Assembly (NCBI GenBank): GCA_021769295.1
Contig: JAETTD010000006.1
Span: 1-64,000 of the forward strand
DNA: 64,000 nucleotides
Direction of reading: 5' to 3'
DNA from: Bacillota bacterium
Lineage (GTDB): Bacteria; Bacillota; Clostridia; Peptostreptococcales; Anaerovoracaceae
The position numbers were made by a program, and so were the translations under genes. Shown here in pieces: positions 28,072-36,200 of this stretch (the stretch's first letter is position 1; every line of letters starts with the position of its first letter). A model generated the notes under the pieces. It was not told where the DNA came from. It made no database searches and worked only from the letters and a program-made list of their open reading frames with translations.

Positions 28072-28129
28072 AATATCACCGTGACACCGACTTTGTATCT
28101 AACAAGACATACAAAGGAGGATTATACTT

Positions 28130-29590
28130 ATGTCAATGATTAAAATAGAGAATCTTACCTTCTCCTATCCAACAAGCTATGACAATATCTTTGAAAATGT
28201 AAATTTTCAGATTGACACCGACTGGAAGCTCGGCTTTGTGGGAAGAAACGGCAGAGGAAAAACGACACTGTTAAACCTATTGCTCGGTAAGTATGAGTAT
28301 AGTGGTAAAATCCACTCATCCGTGCAGTTTGATTATTTTCCATATCCCGTAGTGGACAAAAAGAAATTTACCAACGAAATTTTCTTTGAAATCGCACCCG
28401 GTGCTGAAGAATGGGAATTGATGCGAGAGCTGTCCTATTTAGATGTGAATGTCGACGTTCTTTATCGCCCTTTTGAAACACTTTCAAACGGCGAACAGAC
28501 AAAGGTGCTATTGGCGGCATTATTTTGCAATGAAGGACACTTTCTTTTAATTGACGAGCCGACAAACCACCTGGATACGAAAGCTCGTGAAATGGTAGCC
28601 GCTTATCTGAAAAGGAAAAAAGGCTTTATACTTGTGTCTCACGACCGCCGTTTTTTGGATGGCTGTGTTGACCACATTTTGTCGCTGAACAGGGCAAATA
28701 TTGAGGTGCAAAGCGGAAACTTTTCCTCTTGGATGACAAATTTTGAGCGGCAACAAGAATTTGAACTGGCACAAAACGAACGCTTACAAAAGAACATCAG
28801 TCGATTGCAGCAATCGGCAAAACGTTCTTCCGTGTGGTCCGACCGAGTGGAAGCGTCAAAAATTGGTGCAGCAGATAAAGGCTATGTCGGGCATAAAGCC
28901 GCAAAAATGATGAAGCGTTCAAAGTCAATCGAGGCAAGACAGCAGCATGCAATCGAGAAAAAATCAGGGCTTCTGAAAAACATCGAAACTGCCGAAAACT
29001 TGAAGCTCAAGCCCTTGATGTATCACGCTGACAGGCTCGTTTCCTTTTCTGATGTTTCGGTATGTTATGATAGAAAGACGGTATGTGGGCCTGTTTCCTT
29101 CACTGTGCAGCGAGGAGATAGAGTCGTGCTTGACGGCAGAAATGGAAGCGGCAAAAGCAGTTTGCTGAAGCTCTTAACCGGTGAGCCGATTGCACATACG
29201 GGGACACTGCAATTAGGTGCGGGACTTATCATTTCCTATGTGCCGCAGGATACTTCTCATTTAAAAGGGCGACTGTCCGATTTTGCAGAAGAAAACCATG
29301 TAGACGAAAGTTTGTTCAAGGCAATACTGCGAAAAATGGACTTTGAGAGAATACAGTTTGAGAAAGATATTCGAGACTTTTCGTGCGGTCAGAAGAAAAA
29401 AGTGCTGATAGCAAAAAGCCTTTGTGAGCGGGCACATTTGTATATATGGGACGAACCGCTTAACTTTATTGATGTCTATTCCCGTATGCAGATCGAGCAG
29501 CTAATAAAAGAGTTTTCGCCTACGATGATTTTTGTGGAACACGATAGTGCGTTCAGAGATTCGGTTTCCACAAAAACGGTGCAGTTATAA
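28130..29590 (+). CDS. Lsa-type ABC-F ribosomal protection protein
   Basis: A 486-residue antibiotic-resistance ABC-F. It has twin ATPase domains ([33 protein letters not shown]; then GRNGSGKSSLLK, FSCGQKKKVL, IWDEPLNFIDV) and an interdomain linker with GYVGHKAAKMMKRSKSIEAR, diagnostic of the Lsa branch. Lsa proteins displace lincosamides, streptogramin A and pleuromutilins from the ribosome. It lacks the C-terminal coiled coil of the housekeeping ABC-F at 7.1 kb. AAAGGAGG lies nine bases upstream. The spectrum is predicted only; the variant is not lsa(A) or lsa(E) by eye. Confidence 0.88.
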   Translation: MSMIKIENLTFSYPTSYDNIFENVNFQIDTDWKLGFVGRNGRGKTTLLNLLLGKYEYSGKIHSSVQFDYFPYPVVDKKKFTNEIFFEIAPGAEEWELMRELSYLDVNVDVLYRPFETLSNGEQTKVLLAALFCNEGHFLLIDEPTNHLDTKAREMVAAYLKRKKGFILVSHDRRFLDGCVDHILSLNRANIEVQSGNFSSWMTNFERQQEFELAQNERLQKNISRLQQSAKRSSVWSDRVEASKIGAADKGYVGHKAAKMMKRSKSIEARQQHAIEKKSGLLKNIETAENLKLKPLMYHADRLVSFSDVSVCYDRKTVCGPVSFTVQRGDRVVLDGRNGSGKSSLLKLLTGEPIAHTGTLQLGAGLIISYVPQDTSHLKGRLSDFAEENHVDESLFKAILRKMDFERIQFEKDIRDFSCGQKKKVLIAKSLCERAHLYIWDEPLNFIDVYSRMQIEQLIKEFSPTMIFVEHDSAFRDSVSTKTVQL

Positions 29591-29733
29591 AGCGAATCGG
29601 CGGTGTGGATGTAACCCTTGCGAATTAGCAAATTCACAAAATTTCTCATCGCCATTTCCAACAAAATATTTTCATTAAAGAGGCGCCGTGATATAATAAA
29701 ATATAAAATTAGCTCAGAACAAATGGTGCCGTT

Positions 29734-29913
29734 ATGAATAAATATATTGAGCGGAAATTTGCTGCTTTAAGATACGAAAAAAATATTTTGCCCGTTGAAG
29801 AAACTAATCTGCCGGTAGATGCAACTCCTTCAATGCGGCTTCTTCATGCCCTGCGTCAGCCTGTCCAGACAACAGCGATTTGCGGGGCTTTTTTGTTTGA
29901 TAAAAAGAGCTAA
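29734..29913 (+). CDS. small ORF of 59 residues, doubtful
   Basis: Reads MNKYIERKFAALRYEKNILP and 39 further residues. There is no clear ribosome binding site. The DNA at its end (CCCTGC...GCGGGG then TTTTTT, about 29848-29894) doubles as a probable terminator, so it may be an untranslated remnant. No family recognised. Confidence 0.3.
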   Translation: MNKYIERKFAALRYEKNILPVEETNLPVDATPSMRLLHALRQPVQTTAICGAFLFDKKS

Positions 29914-30034
29914 ACATTGCTTATGATTACTGTCATAACATTCAAATGATGAAAAAGTTTTGAACATGTATCTGAGAGAGCAGAAGAAAATTATATGAAG
30001 GGAAACTGCCGATGATTGGAAGGAGAAAGCATAA

Positions 30035-30268
30035 ATGGACAGCGAAAAAATTATGGCTTTTTTGCAAGAGTATTGGTATATTGCCTCAGCAATCGCAGGT
30101 GTGGTGACTTTGATTGGAGCAATCTGCAACTGGAACTGGCTCTGCGATCCCACCGGAGCACCACGCTCTCACCGTTTTGGCCGCGGCTCCCGGCGAGTGA
30201 TTTTTTTCCTGCTGGGCGTAATCCTGATTATAGTAAGTATCTGGGGTTTTGTACTGAAATTGAAATAG
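30035..30268 (+). CDS. immunity protein 17 (Imm17)-like membrane protein
   Basis: A 77-residue protein with two transmembrane helices (YIASAIAGVVTLIGAI and RRVIFFLLGVILIIVSIWGF) around a short loop NWNWLCDPTGAPRSHRFGRG, the pattern of the Imm17 family from polymorphic toxin loci. Imm proteins neutralise a cognate toxin of the same type. AAGGAG lies upstream of the ATG. It opens the GC-richer operon that ends at 39.6 kb. No toxin gene adjoins it, so it would protect against toxins of neighbours. Confidence 0.78.
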   Translation: MDSEKIMAFLQEYWYIASAIAGVVTLIGAICNWNWLCDPTGAPRSHRFGRGSRRVIFFLLGVILIIVSIWGFVLKLK

Positions 30269-30281
30269 GAGAAGAAAGACT

Positions 30282-30824
30282 ATGATGACTGAAAAATATC
30301 CAACTTGGCTCATCGGCCATGTGAAAGAGTGGACAGAGAAGCGTCTGCCCACCGTGACACTCTGTTCCACCACTGGCAATGAACTGCTGGAGGTTTGGTA
30401 TTACGGAGATCTGCTCACGGTGAAGGGAGAGCCTCGATCCTATATCATAGATGGCGATGAGGCCCCCGGACTGGTGGCTGCCCGTGACCCGGAGAGCGGC
30501 GAGGAGTTCGTCATCTTTGACGGTGGGCGGCATGGCTACGACAATATGTTCTGCGATGAATACGATTCATCCGAACTGGAGCACCGTCCCCTCAAGCGGT
30601 ACGAGATCCCCGCTTCCAAGTTGGCGCTGGAGCTGGGTTACAGTATCGACTATGAGGACGAAAAAGAGGTTTTCAAGCCGGACGATGCGGATACAGTAGA
30701 GCTGATAAACGGTGAGCGGATGCCCTGGGAACAAGTCAAGCGGGACGGCATTGACTATATCGCCCTTTACTATATAAACGAGAAAGGGAAACAAGTCCAG
30801 ATTTTAGACGCAGAGCTGGCATGA
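30282..30824 (+). CDS. unknown protein of the immunity operon, 180 residues
   Basis: No family recognised with confidence. The protein is acidic and soluble, beta-rich at the start (TVTLCSTTGNELLEVWYYGD, PRSYIIDGDEAPGLVAARDP), and ends with a short GMP-like IDYIALYYINEKGKQVQIL strand. GGAG precedes ATGATG. It follows Imm17 by 13 bases and uses the same codons (CTG, CGG, GGC) as the poly-immunity gene, so it belongs to the operon. An immunity role is by association only. Confidence 0.7.
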   Translation: MMTEKYPTWLIGHVKEWTEKRLPTVTLCSTTGNELLEVWYYGDLLTVKGEPRSYIIDGDEAPGLVAARDPESGEEFVIFDGGRHGYDNMFCDEYDSSELEHRPLKRYEIPASKLALELGYSIDYEDEKEVFKPDDADTVELINGERMPWEQVKRDGIDYIALYYINEKGKQVQILDAELA

Positions 30825-30865
30825 GTATGGTAATTTAATTCTTTGATAATCTTAGGAGGTACTCC

Positions 30866-31078
30866 ATGACCCAGGAAGAACAGATTCGCCTTTATCGGCT
30901 TATGGAAAAACTCAACTGGTTTTTCCACCAGGAGATGCGCTACCTGAATCGGGATATTGCGGAAAAGACTGCAAGGGAGTGCTACCCGGAAATCAGGGAT
31001 TTTACATACGATATTCTGTGGAATGACCTGCCCAAAGAGGTTCAGGAGCAGCTCATGGACGAGGAGGAAACGCTGTGA
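30866..31078 (+). CDS. unknown small protein, 70 residues
   Basis: A helical, acidic protein with EEQIRLYRLMEKLNWFFHQE at the start and conserved-looking aromatic/acidic spacing. No family is recognised. GGAGGT lies upstream and its stop overlaps the GTG start of the next gene (GTGA), so they are coupled. Confidence 0.7.
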   Translation: MTQEEQIRLYRLMEKLNWFFHQEMRYLNRDIAEKTARECYPEIRDFTYDILWNDLPKEVQEQLMDEEETL

Positions 31079-31473
31079 ATAGGTTGATTTGTTCTTTTGA
31101 TTGCTTGCACGACAACAGAGTCCTAAGTTATTACACGGATTTTGAAACCCATACCCTGCGCCTGAACACCCAAACCGAAGCCGGAGAGAAAGTCTCCGTC
31201 TGCTTTACAGGTTTGCTGGCTCACCGGTTTGAAAATGTGACTCAGGATAATATCCTTTTTGGAATGGATGAAATCACCGTGGAAGGATTTTTTGAACAGT
31301 ACAAAGACCTGCTGGCGCATTCTCTACAATATGGATTTCCTGCCTGCTGCGGCGACGAGGAGTTGCGGGAGCGGATGAAACAGGAAAAAATACGAGTATT
31401 TGTCATAGACTCTTCCCTTGGATTGTGTGGATTTGTGCTGGCTCAGGAGGTGGAATTACATGATAGAGTTTGA
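31075..31473 (+). CDS. unknown protein of the immunity operon, 132 residues
   Basis: Starts at GTG 31075, four bases inside the preceding gene. Beta-strand content is high, with SVCFTGLLAHRFENVTQDNI and ILFGMDEITVEGFFEQY in the middle; this resembles small immunity-like beta proteins but no family name can be assigned. Its end overlaps the next gene by 14 bases. Confidence 0.68.
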   Translation: MNRLICSFDCLHDNRVLSYYTDFETHTLRLNTQTEAGEKVSVCFTGLLAHRFENVTQDNILFGMDEITVEGFFEQYKDLLAHSLQYGFPACCGDEELRERMKQEKIRVFVIDSSLGLCGFVLAQEVELHDRV

Positions 31474-32011
31474 CAAGAATCATAGCATGACATGGACGGA
31501 AATGATGTCAGCCTATCAGATTTTTCGGGCAAAGCTGTTTGATTGGACCCACGAATCAGATCAGGTAAAACAAAAGGATCTGCTCCAGGAGCTTGGCTCC
31601 TGGGAAAGTCGGGATCTTCACAGAAGAATGCTGGTGGTGGATTTCCTGCGCAGTACCGAGATGTGGGACAAAAAGTCCCTTCTCTTAGTCCAGAAAGAAC
31701 TGACAGCGATTGCTTTATATGAACAGGACGAGGTTGCCGCTTATGCGCGAATGGCGTTGTCAAAATTTAAAGGCCAGCCGGAACGACTTGCTATTGCTGA
31801 TGAGGTGCTCTATCTGGCAGCGGTTGAAACGGAAAAGGCAAACCCCGACCCCGTCGTATTCCACAATGGCTGTCTGCTGCTGTATGATTTGAGGTGTGAA
31901 GCAGAGTTTTCGCAGTATACAGATTGCTATGGAAATTTAATTGAGCAGGCATACGGTTTAGATAAAAAGGATTTGGAGGACATGAAGGTAACGTTGTCTG
32001 CTGGTCCTTAA
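31460..32011 (+). CDS. helical unknown protein, 183 residues
   Basis: Start at 31460 has CAGGAGG nine bases upstream and overlaps the preceding gene. The product is all-alpha, with repeated pairs of helices (LLQELGSWESRDLHRRMLVV, LLLVQKELTAIALYEQDEVA, IADEVLYLAAVETEKANPDP), like HEAT-type helical immunity proteins. No named family is supported. Confidence 0.68.
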   Translation: MIEFDKNHSMTWTEMMSAYQIFRAKLFDWTHESDQVKQKDLLQELGSWESRDLHRRMLVVDFLRSTEMWDKKSLLLVQKELTAIALYEQDEVAAYARMALSKFKGQPERLAIADEVLYLAAVETEKANPDPVVFHNGCLLLYDLRCEAEFSQYTDCYGNLIEQAYGLDKKDLEDMKVTLSAGP

Positions 32012-32051
32012 CAACGGGTAGAAAATAAAAACATGAATGGGAGGCAGCACA

Positions 32052-32663
32052 TTGAGCTACACAAAATTCAGCAAAGAAGTAAATAAGTGGTTAAAGGCCA
32101 ATGGCCTGCCCTGCTATGGAACGGCCTATGACAGCCCCGAAGTAACAAAGGCTCGGCTGGACGCATGGATGTGTGGGAGCAAAACTATGCTGCGGAAGTG
32201 GATTTCTGAAAGGCGTTACCGGGAATTGATTTCCTGTGCTCACGGCGGCTGGTATCAGGATGATGTGATATTTGAGCCTTTGGCTGAACATTTTGTGGAC
32301 AATCACCTGTTTGATGAACTGCGGTTTCTCTGTGAACGCAGCATCCGTTTTTCCGTGGAAGATATGCTCTCTGTCATCAAATCTGAGAAAGAGGAGCATG
32401 GGGCGCTTGATATAGAAACCATTCGGGGCATAGATGTTCCGAGCTATGTGGCGGGCTGCAGCTATTCCCGTTTGGGTGAGATCGCCAAACACAGGAAGCG
32501 GGCGCTGGATCAGCTCACCCGCTATACAGGCTATCTGGAACAGATTCATGGGCCTGCGGAGTATCTGGAACAGGTAAAGAGACTGCAAGATAGCGTTGCG
32601 GACCTGACAACGAAAGCAAAGAATTTGAAACCATTCCGGTTTCGGTTGGCAGCCGAGCGTTAG
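32052..32663 (+). CDS. unknown protein of the immunity operon, 203 residues
   Basis: I start at TTG 32052 because GGGAGG lies seven bases upstream; an ATG 15 bases earlier has none. The sequence is mostly helical (YTKFSKEVNKWLKANGLPCY, RKWISERRYRELISCAHGG) with a short GHGGWYQDD-like turn and a basic C terminus. No family is recognised. Confidence 0.68.
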   Translation: MSYTKFSKEVNKWLKANGLPCYGTAYDSPEVTKARLDAWMCGSKTMLRKWISERRYRELISCAHGGWYQDDVIFEPLAEHFVDNHLFDELRFLCERSIRFSVEDMLSVIKSEKEEHGALDIETIRGIDVPSYVAGCSYSRLGEIAKHRKRALDQLTRYTGYLEQIHGPAEYLEQVKRLQDSVADLTTKAKNLKPFRFRLAAER

Positions 32664-32685
32664 AAAGAAAGGAGTGTGTGGTCGT

Positions 32686-33288
32686 ATGAACCGAATTGTC
32701 GATAAACCATATTTTACATACAGCGCATACAGCGCCCTTACCTACGGCATCCAAGTGAAATGCCCTAAATGTCAAGGACCGGGCATGGTAACGGCGGATA
32801 AAGACAGTGCCTATTTCCGATGCCTGTGCTGCGGTCACAAAGAGGCCCGCGATCGAGCGGTTTATCGCTATGATGTGCATAACCAATGTAAGAACTGCGG
32901 CAGGTACTACCGGGTGGATATTGAGGATGAGGAAAGACAGCATTTTTCCGTTCTCCATGTGGACTGCCCATACTGCGGAACAACTATGCCGGGAAAAGTC
33001 CACAAGACGGCGGAAGCATATTCATATATCGGCGAGATCGAAAACGGCACGGAGCCCTTCTTTTGCTTGGAGCTCTGGTTTCTTACCTCATTTCAGGGCA
33101 AACCGGTCTGGGCTGTCAACAGGGAACATCTTGCCTATCTGATAAACTATCTCAGCGCTGACCTGCGGGAAAAGCCTACAGGAATAAATGTCATGAAGAC
33201 TCAGGCCGACCACCTTCCGACTTTTATGAAAACCTCAAAGAATCGGGAGCGTATCGTGAAGCTGCTAAAGAAAATGCAGGAGGAATGA
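32686..33288 (+). CDS. paired zinc-ribbon protein, 200 residues
   Basis: Start at 32686 has AAAGGAG eleven bases upstream. It contains four CxxC pairs: CPKC, CLCC, CKNC and CPYC, that is two zinc ribbons (residues about 24-90), followed by a helical domain with CLELWFLTSFQGKPVWAVNR. Zinc ribbon plus helical domain suggests binding of nucleic acid or protein. Its stop overlaps the frame of the poly-immunity gene. No toxin or immunity family is recognised. Confidence 0.75.
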   Translation: MNRIVDKPYFTYSAYSALTYGIQVKCPKCQGPGMVTADKDSAYFRCLCCGHKEARDRAVYRYDVHNQCKNCGRYYRVDIEDEERQHFSVLHVDCPYCGTTMPGKVHKTAEAYSYIGEIENGTEPFFCLELWFLTSFQGKPVWAVNREHLAYLINYLSADLREKPTGINVMKTQADHLPTFMKTSKNRERIVKLLKKMQEE

Positions 33289-33290
33289 GG

Positions 33291-36200
33291 ATGAATGATG
33301 AAAGCCGGGAGAATTTAGAACAATCCGAGGAGGAACAGTATATGGAAATTTTACAGCAGTGCCAGAAGTGGCATGAGAACGACGAGTACCAAAAGATTAT
33401 CGATGCGCTGGAGGCGATTCCCGACTATGAGCGCACCCCTGAGATAGACAGTGAACTGGCTCGAGCCTACAACAATCTGGCAGGGCCTGAAGATCGGGAG
33501 CTGCTTAAAAAAGCAATCAATCTGTTGAAACCTCATGAGGAATATTTTGCGGGCGATCATTTCTGGAACTTCCGCATGGGATATGCCTACTGTTATCTGG
33601 ATCAGGAGGGCAGGGCGCTGCCATATTTTCGTAAGGCGTTGGAGGCTTGTCCCGGCGACGAGGATACCCAGACATTTATTAGCTGGTGTGAAAAAGGCAT
33701 CACCCTGCCTCGATTCTCAGAATGTTTCCGGGAACGGATAGAAAACTGGTGGGAAACCTTTGCCGAGATGGAAGGGTCACTGCGCCGGATGATAGAAGAG
33801 GACAAGAACCACACCCGCAGTGCAGAGATCGTGGCTCAGCTGGAAGAAGTCCTGAACTTGGTCTTTGACGATATAGCCTTTGAAATGGGTTTCAACGGAG
33901 AAAAATATGAGCTGATTCTCACACCGGAGGGCGATAAGGTCAAGCTGTTTGAGTTGGCCTATTTCCGAAAACACGCCCCAAAAGAGGTGCTAAAGCACTG
34001 GAACATCTTAGTGGGCCGCCAGCCGGGTGGGAATATCGGACTGCGTACCGACGACGGCTGGGACATTTCCGGGGAAGATGTGGAGATTTGGCTGGAGGAG
34101 CAGGGCGAAAACAGCTTTGCTATTTCCGCTTACTGTGAAAAGCTGCTGCCTATGGTTCGGGAGGAGGAAGGCAGAGCATGGTGGATGCTCACCACACTCA
34201 CCGACCAGATTCTGGGCGAAATTCCTCACATGAGATACGTAGACAGCTTCGATGTGCTGAAAGAACCTAAAGAAGAACCGTCTATCCGTATGTCTCAGCT
34301 GCCGGACAAACTCCGTGAAAAAGGAGTGGACCTTTCCACCGATCCGGAAGCTTTTCTTGAATCTTACATCGGCTATCAAATGAAGCCCAACGAAGACCCG
34401 GACGCTGACTGGCGGCTTGATGTGATAGTGGGCTCCACCTGCTGTGCGCCCCTCATCAACGACTATCTGGGCGGTGACAACTACTTTATGGATGATCTCC
34501 ACGCTGACGGTGCGGTAGCGGGCTTTTTCTGCTATCCGCTGGATACCCTGAGAGAGAAGGAAGGCAGTCAGAAAATTTTCGACTTCCGGGACAAGCTTGA
34601 GGAAGCGCTTACAGCCGGAGACAGCCCGGAAGCGCTCACCCTGATCGGCGGAGCCACCGGTATCTACTGCGGCTATGTGGATTTTATCGCCTGGGACATC
34701 CGCGAGGCACTCAAGAAGGCAAAAGAGTTCTTTGAGGACAGCGATATTCCTTGGGCCGACTTCCATACGTTCCGCAGGGAGGCCGGCACTGTGCCTTTGA
34801 AAAATACACAGGATGACGAGCCGGAAACCGGGAACCGGGATGATGAGCCGGAAACTGAAAATCAGGAGGACAAGCCGGAGGAAACGCCAATGGAAATAGA
34901 CTATGTCTCTTACACTCCGGAAAACGCCGAGGAATTCTTCCGGCAGCTGGAGCAGTGGAATGAAGAGGATGAGTACACCCGCTGTATTCAGGTATTAGAC
35001 ACTATTCCCGAGGACTGGCGGAACTACCGAACTGCTTATGCTTTAGCACGGGCGCTGGAAAATTACGCTGTCATCGGAGACCACGATGAGGGAACTCCTA
35101 ATCACGAGGGGGACAAAGCCCTTCTGCGTGCTATTGAGGTGCTGGAATCCGTTCGAGAGGAAGGGCAGGATAAGGCAGAGTGGAATATGCGCATGGCTTA
35201 CGGCTATCAGTATCTCTATGGTCAGGAGGAAAAAGCCATTCCTTACGCCCAGCGGTGGGCGGAATTGGACCCTGAAGACGAGAATGGGCCAATGGTTATT
35301 CAGGAGTGCGAGGAGGAGATACGTAAGCGCCGGAGCAGCCGGAAAAAGAAGAACAAGTTCGTGGCAGGGGAGACCCCATTTGAAGACTTCGACCTTACAA
35401 ACTTTTGGGATGATAACGATTATGCCTTGAAAGAATATGTCAGCGACCCGCCTTCCGATGAACTTATTGCCGGCGTGGAGGAAGAGCTGGGCTACAAGCT
35501 GCCCGCATCTTATATATGGCTGATGAAACAGCACAACGGAGGGATTCCGGTAAATACCTGCTATCCCAGCGATGAGCCTACCTGCTGGGCGGAGGACCAT
35601 GTGGCAATTACCGGCATTTTCGGCATCGGGCGTGAAAAGGACTGCTCACTCTGCGGAGAACTGGGAAGCCGGTTTATGATAGAAGAATGGGAATATCCCC
35701 CTATAGGCGTAGCTATATGTGACTGCCCGAGCGCCGGACACGATATGATTTTCTTGGATTACCGGACGTACGGTCCTCAGGGAGAACCTGCCGTGGTACA
35801 TGTGGATCAGGAGAACGAGTATAAAATCACTCACCTGGCAGACAGCTTCGAGGAGTTTATCCGGGGACTGGAGCCGGAATCCAACTATGATGTGGATATA
35901 GACGAAGACGATTTCGACGAGGCTGATTTGAACGAAAACGATTTCGGCGAAGCTGATAACAATGACGTGGAAGAAACCGAGGCAGGCCACAAGGGCGCTT
36001 TCAGCGGTTTTGTCCTGCTATCCAAAGGAAGGTGGGACAAGCAGCAGTTTATCCGAGACATGAAAGAAAAGTGGGACATCACTGTAGAAGAAGATGACGA
36101 AAGTGAGGACAAGTGCGACGACACGGTGATTTTTGAAGCGGGCGACATGATTGCCGTTGTCAGCCTGATGACCTATCCTATTCCCAATGGAGAGGCTGAG

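Noticed and set aside
34008-34766. Long minus-strand frame (252 residues) inside the poly-immunity gene
   Set aside because: It is antisense to a strongly supported gene; high GC makes long antisense frames likely.
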